Below are positions 56,279 through 64,000 of a stretch of DNA of 64,000 nucleotides, piece by piece. How positions within the stretch are numbered: the stretch's first letter is position 1; each line of letters opens with the position of its first letter. Made by a program: the position numbers and the translations under genes. The notes under the pieces are model-generated. The model was not told where the DNA came from. It did not search any database and worked only from the letters and a program-made list of their open reading frames with translations. The DNA comes from Gaiella sp038230035 (GTDB taxonomy: Bacteria; Actinomycetota; Thermoleophilia; Gaiellales; Gaiellaceae): positions 372,001-436,000 of the forward strand of contig JBBRNX010000001.1 in assembly GCA_038230035.1 (NCBI GenBank). Direction: 5' to 3'.

Positions 56279-58386
56279 CTCTTGCGGGTCCGGGTTTCGG
56301 GGGTCTGACGTCGGGCTCGGAGCTGTGCTCTGCGCTGCATCACCACTTGGTGCACGTGGACCTTCCCGCCTTTCGCAGCCGTGTGTCTCTGCCACTTCCC
56401 GTCGGAGCCGAGGTCCCAGGCGAACGAGTTGTCGGTGAACAGGCTGTCGAGGACGGCGTTCAACTCAGCGCGGGACCGGTTGTTCTCGACGGGTACGAGC
56501 ACCTCGATCCGGTGGTCGAGGTTGCGCGGCATCACATCGGCCGACCCTGTGAACATCGTTGCCGTCCTTCCGGCCTCGAAGGAGTAGATGCGGCTGTGCT
56601 CCAGGAAGCGGCCGAAAACCGACCGCACCGTGATCGTCTCGGACATCCCGGGGACGCCCGGTCGCAGCGTGCAGATCGCGCGCGAGCAGATCTCGATCGG
56701 GACGCCGGCCTGCGACGCGGTGTAGAGCTCCTCGATCACGAGCGGGTCGACGAGCTGGTTCAGCTTGATCCGGATGCGGGTCGTCTCGCCGGCTGCCGCG
56801 GCTGCGGCCACCCGGCGGATCTCCTCGACGAGTCGCATGCGCATCGAGAAGGGGGCCACGAGAAGCTTGCGGAAGCGCTGTGGGCGCCCGAAGCCCGTGA
56901 GGTGGTTGAAGAGGTCGGCGACGTCCGCTGCGATGTCCTCGTCGGCAGTGAAGATGCCAATGTCCTCGTACTGGCGGGCGGTCGAACCGTTGTAGTTGCC
57001 GGTGCCGATGTGTACGTAGCGGCGCAGCACGTCGCCTTCGCGGCGCACGACGAGTGCCATCTTCGCGTGGATCTTGAGGTCGGAGAAGCCATGGACGACG
57101 TGGACGCCTGCCTGCTCCATCTCGCGCGACCACTCGATGTTCCGCCGCTCGTCGAAGCGGGCCTTGAGCTCGACGAGGCACACCGCCTGCTTCCCCTGCT
57201 CCGAGCAGTGGATCAGTGCACCGACTAGGATGCTGTCGTCGCCGGTCCGGTAGACCGTCGTCTTGATCGCGATCACGTCCGGGTCGCGAGCGGCGGCCTG
57301 AACGAAGGCTTCGAAGCTCGTCCGGAACGATTCGTAGGGCTGCTGCACGAGTATGTCGCCGCGGCGGATCTCGTCGAAGAAGCCGGTCCCGTCTTTCGCC
57401 CGAGCGAGGCGCGGCTGCGTCACCGGAATCCACGGCTCGTCTTTGAGCTCCGGCCGGTCGATTACGGCGATCTGGCCCAGATCGGCGAGGTCGAGCTGAC
57501 CTTCGATCTCGTACACCTGATCGGCCTTCACGTCGAGGCCGGCCATCAGCCGATCGAGCATCGCGCGCGACGCCGAGGCGGAAACCTCGAGGCGGATCAC
57601 GTCGCCGAAACGGCGCCTCCGCAGCTCCAGCTCGACAGCCTCGAGCAGGTCGTCCGCGTCGTCTGACACTTCGAAGTCGGCGTCGCGTGTGACGCGGAAC
57701 GTCGCTCGCTCCGCGATCTCCATCCCTGGGAAGAGCGACGGCAGGAAATGCGCGATCACGCTCTCCAACGGGACGAGCCGGGGCTGCTGGCCTACCTCGA
57801 CGAAGCGCGACAGGCCCTCCGGCACCTTGACGCGTGCGAAGCGCTCTTCTCCCGTCGCCGGGTCGACGGCGATCACCGCGAGTGACAGGGACAGCCCCGA
57901 GATGTACGGGAACGGCTGGCCGGGGCTGACGCCGAGCGGCGTGAGGACAGGGTAGATCTCGCGCTCGTAGCGGGCGGCGAGCTGCTCGAGCTCTTTCTCA
58001 CCGCACTCCTCGAGGCCGAGGATCGGGATCCCCTCGGTCCGTAGCGCGGGTCGCAGCTCCTTGCGCCACAGTCGCGACTGGCGTGCAGTAAGGCCGGTGA
58101 CCCGCTCGCGGATCAACGCGAGGGCGTGGTGCGGGGTCAGGCCGTCGGATGAGCGCACCCCGAGCCCGGATGCCGCCTGGCCCATGAGGCCGGCGACGCG
58201 CACCATGAAGAACTCGTCCAGCATGTTCGAGAAAATCGAGCAGAACTTGACGCGTTCGAGCAACGGCACCGAAGGGTCGGTGGCTAGGTCGAGCACGCGC
58301 TCGCTCGTGTCGAGCCACGAAAGCTCGCGGTTGAGGAGCCGGCTCTCCGGCGCTGTCTGCGTCTTCGCCACCACCCGCATCATCAT
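56275..58386 (-). CDS. ppk: Polyphosphate kinase 1
   Basis: A 703-aa PPK1. N-terminal LLNRELSWLDTSERVLDLA and KFCSIFSNMLDEFFMVRV are characteristic. The catalytic autophosphorylated His lies in SDLKIHAKMALVVR (E. coli His435 equivalent), and the second His in FGRFLEHSRIYSF (His592 equivalent). The motif IGTGNYNGSTARQYEDIGIFT is intact. It polymerises the gamma phosphate of ATP into polyphosphate. It closes the phosphate island on the minus strand. Confidence 0.96.
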   Translation of the reverse strand: MMMRVVAKTQTAPESRLLNRELSWLDTSERVLDLATDPSVPLLERVKFCSIFSNMLDEFFMVRVAGLMGQAASGLGVRSSDGLTPHHALALIRERVTGLTARQSRLWRKELRPALRTEGIPILGLEECGEKELEQLAARYEREIYPVLTPLGVSPGQPFPYISGLSLSLAVIAVDPATGEERFARVKVPEGLSRFVEVGQQPRLVPLESVIAHFLPSLFPGMEIAERATFRVTRDADFEVSDDADDLLEAVELELRRRRFGDVIRLEVSASASRAMLDRLMAGLDVKADQVYEIEGQLDLADLGQIAVIDRPELKDEPWIPVTQPRLARAKDGTGFFDEIRRGDILVQQPYESFRTSFEAFVQAAARDPDVIAIKTTVYRTGDDSILVGALIHCSEQGKQAVCLVELKARFDERRNIEWSREMEQAGVHVVHGFSDLKIHAKMALVVRREGDVLRRYVHIGTGNYNGSTARQYEDIGIFTADEDIAADVADLFNHLTGFGRPQRFRKLLVAPFSMRMRLVEEIRRVAAAAAAGETTRIRIKLNQLVDPLVIEELYTASQAGVPIEICSRAICTLRPGVPGMSETITVRSVFGRFLEHSRIYSFEAGRTATMFTGSADVMPRNLDHRIEVLVPVENNRSRAELNAVLDSLFTDNSFAWDLGSDGKWQRHTAAKGGKVHVHQVVMQRRAQLRARRQTPETRTRKS

Positions 58387-58440
58387 GCAGCCGGCGGTTC
58401 GGTGTCGTGGTAACGGTGTGGTGTACGCGCGCGCCTGACC

Positions 58441-58631
58441 TCAGGCGGTAAGCCGATGCTCGCCGGGCTCGAGCATGGCTCGTCTATACGGACGACGTCG
58501 GTCGGTCACCGCGAGCACGTCGAAGCCGGCGCGGCCGTAGAGATCCACGAGCTCGGTGAGGCCGAGCGTGCCGTCGCTCCCGTCGTGTGGGCGTGGAGCT
58601 CTGCGAGAAGAAGGCCAGGCCGTGATCTCAT
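58441..58631 (-). pseudogene. Truncated PHP-domain gene remnant
   Basis: From ATG 58631 the frame gives MRSRPGLLLAELHAHTT, the metal-binding start of a PHP-type phosphoesterase. It is followed, one frame over, by SDGTLGLTELVDLYGRAGFDVLAVTD. The break near 58586 lacks one base (HTTWSDG expected). After AVTD a second shift is needed for the expected HVVR, and the homology then stops, so only about 50 residues of a normally ~230-aa protein remain. It is a decayed fragment between ppk and a kinase gene. Confidence 0.7.
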
Positions 58632-58634
58632 GGT

Positions 58635-60041
58635 TCAATCCTGCGTATCGCGCGGACCGGCATGGGAGGAAATGTGTGCGATTTCCAGGGAAGAAGTGGC
58701 GTTCGCGTTCGGGGGTGGCAGCAGCAGGGAGAAGGTCGAGCCGACGCCGACGATGCTTCTGACCTCGACGGAGCCGCCCATCGCCTCGGCCAGCTCACGC
58801 ACTATCGCTAGTCCCAGTCCTGTCCCGACCGGTCTGTCGTTGCCGTAGCGCTCCCACAGGTAGAAGCGCTCGAAAGCGTGCTCGACCTCGTCCGCGCCGA
58901 GGCCCGGACCGTCGTCGACGACGTCGAGCCGGCCGGGAGATGCGAGGACACGGACAGCACCGCCGCGAGGCGTGCAGCGGATCGCGTTCTCGACGAGGTT
59001 CGAGACAGCCTGCAGCACGCGGTCGGCGTCGCCTGCCGCCAGCGCGGCCGGCTCGATGACAGCGGTCAGTGAGACGCCGAAGCGGTGCGACTGCGGCTGG
59101 TAGCGGGCCACTGTCTCCCGCGCGGCCTCTGCCAGGTCAACCGTCTCGTTACGCGCAGAGAACGTGCGGCGACGCAGCCGGGCCAGGTCGAGCAGGTCGC
59201 GGATCAGCCGTTCGAGACGACCTGCCTCGCGCCCGATCACTGCGCCCGCTTCGCGCTCGCCGAGCACGCCGTCCGTCAGCGCCTCGGCGTGGCCGCGAAT
59301 CACGGTCAGCGGCGTCTTCAGCTCGTGGCTGACCGAGACAAGGAACGCGCGCTCGGCATCCTGTGCGTGCGCGAGCTCGGACGAGAGGTGGTTGAACGAG
59401 GCTGCAAGCGTCGCGACCTCGCCCGCTCCTTCGACGCGTAGCTCGCCCGGATCTTCGCCTGCAGCGAGCCGCCTGCTTGCCGCTGCCACGCGTGAGACCG
59501 GGCGCGCGACCGCGCGCGCCAGCACGAATGCAACGAGCGCGGCGAGCACCGCACCGATCGCCCCTGCGATCCCGAGGCTGATGAGAAACGGCGTCCAGTC
59601 GCTCGCCTGGCTGTGCGCCGTGCGGAGCAGAACGAGGGCCTCCGAGCCGTTCCGACGCACCGCGTAGAGATATCGGGTTCCATGGAGCGTGACCGAGCCG
59701 GTTGCCGGGGTGCCGGCTTTGACGGCCGCCGCTCCGTCGGCTGGGAGCAGCAGCTCGGCCTGGTCCGGCGTGAGGATCGCCAGGCGCTCCTGCTCGGTGG
59801 CGAGGAAGCTGCCGAGATCCGGCGCGCCGCGGTGCGCGATCGCTGGCTGACCGCGTTGCGTCGCGATCAGGTCGACCTGCCGGCCGAGCGAGCGTAGGGC
59901 CTCGTTTTCGAGCGAGCGTCGTGTGAGCAAGGCGCCCACGGCGAGTGTGACGAGGATCGAGACCGCCACCGTCGCCGCGATGCCGGCGAAGAGGCGTCCG
60001 CGGAGCGTCGACGGAAACTGGCGCGGGAGAGGGCGCCGCAT
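58635..60041 (-). CDS. Membrane sensor histidine kinase
   Basis: A 468-aa kinase. TM1 (IAATVAVSILVTLAVGALL) and TM2 (LISLGIAGAIGAVLAALVAFVLA) flank a ~115-aa extracytoplasmic sensor. A HAMP domain follows, then the H box LVSVSHELKTPLTVIRGHAEAL, N box QAVSNLVENAIRCTP and G boxes DVVDDGPGLG and GTGLGLAIVREL. The ATG overlaps the regulator stop (TGATG). The signal is unknown. Confidence 0.92.
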   Translation of the reverse strand: MRRPLPRQFPSTLRGRLFAGIAATVAVSILVTLAVGALLTRRSLENEALRSLGRQVDLIATQRGQPAIAHRGAPDLGSFLATEQERLAILTPDQAELLLPADGAAAVKAGTPATGSVTLHGTRYLYAVRRNGSEALVLLRTAHSQASDWTPFLISLGIAGAIGAVLAALVAFVLARAVARPVSRVAAASRRLAAGEDPGELRVEGAGEVATLAASFNHLSSELAHAQDAERAFLVSVSHELKTPLTVIRGHAEALTDGVLGEREAGAVIGREAGRLERLIRDLLDLARLRRRTFSARNETVDLAEAARETVARYQPQSHRFGVSLTAVIEPAALAAGDADRVLQAVSNLVENAIRCTPRGGAVRVLASPGRLDVVDDGPGLGADEVEHAFERFYLWERYGNDRPVGTGLGLAIVRELAEAMGGSVEVRSIVGVGSTFSLLLPPPNANATSSLEIAHISSHAGPRDTQD

Positions 60042-60709
60042 CAGCCCGAGACGGCTTTGTAGCCGGAGCCGCGGATCGTGCGGATCAGCTCCGGTCGGCC
60101 GAGCTTCCGGCGCAGCTGCGCGACGTGCACGTCGACCGTCCGCGTGCCGCCCGGGAAAGCGAGGCCCCACACGCGGTCGAGCAACCGCTCGCGCGACAGT
60201 ACGAGCCCGGTGTGGTCGATCAGGTAGGCGAGCAGGTCGAACTCCATGCCGGTGAGCTCGACCGGGCTGCCGCCGACGGTGACGGCACGTCCACCGCGGT
60301 CGACGGCGACGTCGCCCAGGACGAGCGCATCGTCGTCGGCGTCGGGCTCCGCGCGGCGCAGGACAGCTCGCACGCGCGCAACCAGCTCACGCGGCGAGAA
60401 AGGCTTCGCGACGTAGTCGTCGGCGCCGATCTCGAGCCCGGTGATGCGGTCGATCTCCTCGTCTCGCGCAGTCAGGATCACGATCGGCAGCCGGGACTGC
60501 TGGCGGATCGCCCGGCAGAGGTCGAGCCCGTCCGCGTCAGGCAGTTGCAGATCGAGGATGGCGAGCCGCACTTCGTGTTGCTCCAGCGCGAGCAAGCCAT
60601 CGACGCCGCGCGCTGCCCAGACGACCTGGAAGCCGTCGCGCTCGAGGTACGTCTTGACGAGCGAGGCGATGTCTTCCTCGTCCTCGACGAGCAAGATCGT
60701 GCCTGGCAT
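60041..60709 (-). CDS. OmpR-family response regulator
   Basis: A 222-aa regulator. The receiver has LLVEDEEDI, phospho-acceptor Asp in LAILDLQLPDADG and Lys in YVAKPFSPREL. The winged helix has VELTGMEFDLLAYLIDHTGLVLSRERLLDRVWGLAFPGGTRTVDVHVAQLRRKLG. It is cotranscribed with the membrane kinase. Upstream sequence to 60872 holds no other gene. Confidence 0.94.
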   Translation of the reverse strand: MPGTILLVEDEEDIASLVKTYLERDGFQVVWAARGVDGLLALEQHEVRLAILDLQLPDADGLDLCRAIRQQSRLPIVILTARDEEIDRITGLEIGADDYVAKPFSPRELVARVRAVLRRAEPDADDDALVLGDVAVDRGGRAVTVGGSPVELTGMEFDLLAYLIDHTGLVLSRERLLDRVWGLAFPGGTRTVDVHVAQLRRKLGRPELIRTIRGSGYKAVSG

Positions 60710-60872
60710 TAATACCCGACTCCGGAAATCCCCTGGACTCTGGAGGCGTCCAGCCGCGCCTGGCAGCACCCGGCACCCGCACACGTGCTACCAGCACGCG
60801 CGCGGGCACCGTGCACTGCCAGATCACATCCGGCCACTCCCCATAGTGGCAACGGATTTCCGGAGCGGGCCA

Positions 60873-61412
60873 CTAGAGACGCCTCCGGCCGACGAGTTGC
60901 ACGAGCTTCGCCTTCCCGTCGGCGGTGTAGGTCACACGTGCGAGCCGGCCGGGGCGGATCGCAGCGGCGGTCGCCGGAAAGCCGTTCAGGCGCACGCGAG
61001 TCGACGGCGTGATGCGCAGCGTGAGGAGACTGCCGTCGGCTCGCCGAAGCGTGAACTGCCGCCCCTCCACGGTGGCGATGACCCCACGGTCAACCGTCGT
61101 CGCGACGCGGCCCCAGGCTTTGACCAGTCGCGCGGGTCGAGAGCCGTTGTGCGCAATCGCCGCGACGAACCCCGGCCGGATGTCCGTGAGCTGCGCCGGG
61201 AATCCGTTCAGTAGCACGCGCGTCGCGCCGTCGACGGTGAGAGCGACGGAGCTACCGTCGAGCTCCCGCAGCACGATCTGTGTTACGGAGACGGACTGGA
61301 CGATTCCGCGATCAACGGTGAGATCCCTGATCCCGGCGCCGGCCGTTCCCGCGAGCGCGAGGGCCGCGAGGCAGGCGGCAAACACAGTGAGGCATCGCGA
61401 AGCCGCAAGCAT
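60873..61412 (-). CDS. Secreted protein with two tandem DUF5666-like domains
   Basis: A 179-aa exported protein. A signal peptide (CLTVFAACLAALALAGTAGA) precedes two homologous ~70-aa beta modules. One begins DRGIVQSVSVTQIVLRELDGS and the other DRGVIATVEGRQFTLRRADGS. Each contains VxLNGFPA and IRPG. The duplication is clear by eye. The function is unknown. A longer antisense frame over typA is rejected as the start region. Confidence 0.75.
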   Translation of the reverse strand: MLAASRCLTVFAACLAALALAGTAGAGIRDLTVDRGIVQSVSVTQIVLRELDGSSVALTVDGATRVLLNGFPAQLTDIRPGFVAAIAHNGSRPARLVKAWGRVATTVDRGVIATVEGRQFTLRRADGSLLTLRITPSTRVRLNGFPATAAAIRPGRLARVTYTADGKAKLVQLVGRRRL

Positions 61413-61496
61413 GAGGTCATCGTCTTCAACCGCCGTTAGACCGCAGTGGCCTCTGTGTAAGAGGCTTGTAAGGGATCGCCGGCGTGATCGCGCCGG

Positions 61497-61508
61497 TACC
61501 CTCGCTGG
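61497..61508 (+). promoter_or_regulatory. Leaderless promoter of typA
   Basis: TACCCT (61497-61502) plus 6 nt leads into ATG 61509. Confidence 0.6.
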
Positions 61509-63347
61509 ATGGCTCGCAGGGAAGACATCCGCAATGTGGCGATCGTGGCGCACGTCGACCACGGCAAGACGACGCTCGTCGACGCCATGCTCTGGCAGTC
61601 CGGCTCGTTCCGCGCGAACCAGGATGTGGCCGAGCGCGTGCTCGACTCGATGGATCTCGAGCGCGAGAAGGGGATCACGATCCTCGCCAAGAACACGGCC
61701 GTCCGCTACGGCGGCGTGAAGGTCAACATCGTCGACACGCCCGGCCACGCGGACTTCGGCGGCGAGGTCGAGCGCGGGCTGCGGATGGTCGACGGGGTTC
61801 TGCTCCTGGTCGATGCAAGCGAAGGCCCGCTGCCACAGACGCGCTTCGTGCTGCGCAAGGCGCTCGAGGCCAGGCTGCCGGTGATCCTGGTCGTGAACAA
61901 AGTCGACCGGCCCGACGCGCGCATCGACGAGGTCGTGAACGAAGTGTACGAGCTCTTCCTCGATCTCGATGCCGACGAGACGCAGATCGAGTTCCCGATC
62001 GTCTACTGCAACGCGAAAGCGGGTCAGGCAGGGGCTGCTCCCGATGACCTCGAGAGCGATCTGCGGCCGCTGTTCGAGCTGCTGCTCGCGACGATCCCCG
62101 CCCCGACCTACGAAGAGGGGCATCCGCTGCAGGCGGTCGTGACCAACCTCGACGCGTCGCCGTACGTGGGCCGGCTCGCGATCTGCCGTATCCGCAACGG
62201 GACGATCCGCAAGGGCCAGCAGGTCGCGTGGTGCCGCGCCGACGGCACGATCGAGCGCGTGAAGGTCACAGAGCTCTACGTGACCGATGCTCTCGATCGG
62301 GTCGATGCCGCCGAGGCCGGGCCGGGGGACATCGTTGCCGTCGCCGGTCTTCCGGACGTGACCATCGGCGAGACGCTCGCAGACGTCGACGATCCGCGTC
62401 CGCTGCCGGTCGAGGAGGTCGACGAGCCGTCGCTCTCGATGACCGTCGGCATCAACACGTCGCCGCTCGCCGGCCTCGACGGCACGAGGCTCACGGCCAG
62501 CCAGGTGAAGCAACGGCTCGAAGACGAGCTCGTCGGCAACGTCTCCCTGCGCGTCCTGCCGACCGAGCGCCCGGACACGTGGGAGGTTCAAGGTCGCGGC
62601 GAGCTGCAGCTGGCGGTGCTCGTGGAGCTGATGCGGCGCGAAGGCTTCGAGTTGACGGTCGGAAAGCCGCAGGTCGTGACCAAAGACATTGGCGGCAAGG
62701 TGCACGAGCCGATGGAGCGTTTGGCAATCGATGCGCCCGAGGAGTACATCGGTGTTCTCACCCAGCTGCTGGCCTTGCGAAAAGGGCGGATGGCGCAGAT
62801 GGTCAACCACGGCACCGGCTGGGTGCGGCTCGACTACCTCGTCCCTGCCCGCGGGTTGATCGGCTTCCGCACCGAGTTCCTCACCGAGACGCGCGGCACA
62901 GGGATCCTGCACCACGTCTTCGACTCCTACGAGCCGTGGCACGGCGAACTCAGGACGCGCCCGAGCGGCTCCCTTGTCGCCGACCGCCAGGGGCCGACAA
63001 CAGGCTTTGCGCTCGCGAACCTACAGGAGCGCGGGACGATGTTCGTCGCGCCGGGCGTCGCCGTCTACGAGGGGATGATCGTCGGCGAGAACGCGCGCTC
63101 CGAGGACATGGACGTCAACGCCACCAAGGAGAAGAAGCTCACGAACATGCGAGCGTCCACCTCCGACGAGCTCGTGCGCCTGATCCCGCCGCGGCCGCTC
63201 TCGCTCGAGCAGGCCCTCGAGTTCATCCGCGAGGACGAGTGCGTCGAGGTGACGCCGACGAGCATCCGCCTCCGCAAGGCCGAGCTCAGCGCCACGAAGC
63301 GTCAGCAGTTCGCGAGCCGCAAGGCGCGCGGCCTGGCCGCCGTCTAG
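61509..63347 (+). CDS. typA: Ribosome-associated GTPase TypA/BipA
   Basis: A 612-aa translational GTPase. G1 is AHVDHGKTTLVD, switch II is DTPGHADFGGEVERGL and G4 is NKVDRPDAR. The G domain is followed by the beta-barrel, EF-G-like domains III and V, and the BipA-specific C-terminal domain (VAPGVAVYEGMIVGENAR, DVNATKEKKLTNMR). It assists 50S assembly and growth at low temperature or stress. Confidence 0.96.
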   Translation: MARREDIRNVAIVAHVDHGKTTLVDAMLWQSGSFRANQDVAERVLDSMDLEREKGITILAKNTAVRYGGVKVNIVDTPGHADFGGEVERGLRMVDGVLLLVDASEGPLPQTRFVLRKALEARLPVILVVNKVDRPDARIDEVVNEVYELFLDLDADETQIEFPIVYCNAKAGQAGAAPDDLESDLRPLFELLLATIPAPTYEEGHPLQAVVTNLDASPYVGRLAICRIRNGTIRKGQQVAWCRADGTIERVKVTELYVTDALDRVDAAEAGPGDIVAVAGLPDVTIGETLADVDDPRPLPVEEVDEPSLSMTVGINTSPLAGLDGTRLTASQVKQRLEDELVGNVSLRVLPTERPDTWEVQGRGELQLAVLVELMRREGFELTVGKPQVVTKDIGGKVHEPMERLAIDAPEEYIGVLTQLLALRKGRMAQMVNHGTGWVRLDYLVPARGLIGFRTEFLTETRGTGILHHVFDSYEPWHGELRTRPSGSLVADRQGPTTGFALANLQERGTMFVAPGVAVYEGMIVGENARSEDMDVNATKEKKLTNMRASTSDELVRLIPPRPLSLEQALEFIREDECVEVTPTSIRLRKAELSATKRQQFASRKARGLAAV

Positions 63348-63414
63348 CGTCTCGCCACTTCCTCCCGCGCCACGGGCAGCATTCTCGCGAGCCAACCGTG
63401 AGAATCGGCGGCGA

Positions 63415-64000
63415 TGTCCGGGATAGCCGTTCTCATCGGTGCGCTCGCCCTCCTAGGGGCGAGCGGGCTGCTGTGCGCGGCGCATCTCCGCCTCGAGTCC
63501 GTGACGGCGGCTTTGCTCGGCGCGTACGCCATCGCCTGGGCCGAGTTGACCGTGGTGATGCTAGTCCTGTCGCTGCCCCGAGACCTGACGAGAACGACCT
63601 GTCTTGCCGGCCTCGCTGTCTGTTCGGCCGCTGCGTCCGTGTCGTGGCTTGCGGTGGGGAAGCCGCCGCTGCTCGCGAGTGCGCCGGGCGGACGGATCCT
63701 GCGTGACGTTCTGAGCGACCCGCTCCTCGTGGTACTCGCGGTCGGCGTGACGCTGGCCCTGATCTACGTTGCCGCGCTCGGGATCGGGACGCCGCAGCTC
63801 GATTCCGACTCGCTCGCCTACCACCTCCCGCGCGCCGCGTTCTGGAAGCAGCAGCATGCGATCGCCTATATCCGCGGCGATGTCGATTCGAGAGTGAACG
63901 CGAACCCGCCCGTCGCCGAGATCGGGGTGCTCCTGACCATGCTCGCTGCGCGGAGCGATCGCTTCGTCTGGCTCCCTCAGTTCGCATCGCTCCTCGCCTG
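63415..64000 (+). CDS. 5' part of a membrane protein (glycosyltransferase-39-like)
   Basis: An open frame from ATG 63415 runs past the window end (195 codons visible). The N-terminus has TM segments (IAVLIGALALLGASGLL, TAALLGAYAIAWAELTVVML, LLVVLAVGVTLALIYVAAL). An extracytoplasmic loop DSDSLAYHLPRAAFWKQQHAIAYI follows. It resembles the first-loop acidic-His segment of GT39/dolichol-phosphate-mannose mannosyltransferase-type proteins. The assignment is tentative because the rest is missing. Confidence 0.55.

Noticed and set aside
61413..62942. Minus-strand N-terminal extension over typA
   Set aside because: It is antisense to a conserved GTPase. The signal peptide at 61412 marks the true start of the secreted protein.
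1..64000. CRISPR arrays, tRNA/rRNA genes, transposases, prophage genes, replication origins
   Set aside because: I looked on both strands and found no repeat-spacer series, cloverleaf with CCA-type end, transposase, integrase or DnaA-box cluster.

Overview
The window is GC-rich, densely packed DNA from a free-living actinobacterium. Codon use, domain architectures, abundant GTG starts and leaderless promoters fit Actinomycetota. The style of the secreted protein families points to the Thermoleophilia (Gaiellales/Solirubrobacterales type), but that rank is inference. I see no rRNA, tRNA, CRISPR array, prophage or insertion sequence. It reads as ordinary chromosome.

Layout. 1-3.4 kb: tail of an unidentified gene, M16 peptidase, SIS-domain protein, HbpS-like protein, LuxR-type response regulator. 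3.5-7.1 kb: three secreted proteins (a 721-aa beta-rich protein, a Gly-rich protein, a CHRD protein). 7.1-13.2 kb: DUF3052, SDR, class V aminotransferase-like and OsmC genes, then a 62-aa ORF coupled to a Mug-type DNA glycosylase, NadE and a hotdog-like protein. 13.2-17.3 kb: acyl-CoA synthetase, DHA2 exporter and TetR around a shared operator. 17.5-20 kb: XRE-TPR regulator, a 15-aa ORF, a promoter-overlapping inverted repeat and a thioredoxin-like lipoprotein. 20-24.7 kb: selD, ctaA, PAC2 protein, DipZ-type CcdA-thioredoxin fusion. 24.7-32.2 kb, minus strand: SF2 helicase, beta-oxidation pair, proC, AlkA-like glycosylase. 32.3-35.6 kb: overlapping operon with a methyltransferase and an O-antigen-ligase-like membrane protein. 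36.3-40.1 kb: 2-oxoacid:ferredoxin oxidoreductase korAB and a formyltransferase-like protein. 40.1-45.8 kb: MarR/MFS pair, then an area rich in frameshifted genes (DUF1003, a secreted protein, an HD-GYP protein). 45.9-58.4 kb: a phosphate/polyphosphate island with a two-component system, pstB-phoU and pstSCA behind separate PHO-box-like repeats, ppx, CYTH-CHAD, Nudix and ppk. 58.4-64 kb: PHP-domain remnant, a second two-component system, a secreted duplicated-domain protein, typA, and the start of a membrane protein.

Themes. At least thirteen genes carry a TANNNT hexamer 6-8 nt before ATG or GTG, with no room for a Shine-Dalgarno, which is the classic leaderless arrangement. The phosphate genes form one unit: the pst transporter imports phosphate, PhoU and the two-component pair sense it, PPK stores it as polyphosphate, and Ppx and CHAD-type proteins hydrolyse or bind polyphosphate. 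The most system-like novelty candidate is the XRE-TPR regulator followed by a 15-codon ORF with a near-ideal ribosome-binding site and an operator-like repeat on the next promoter. A cluster of eight apparent single-base indels in accessory genes between 42 and 59 kb needs checking for sequencing error versus gene decay.
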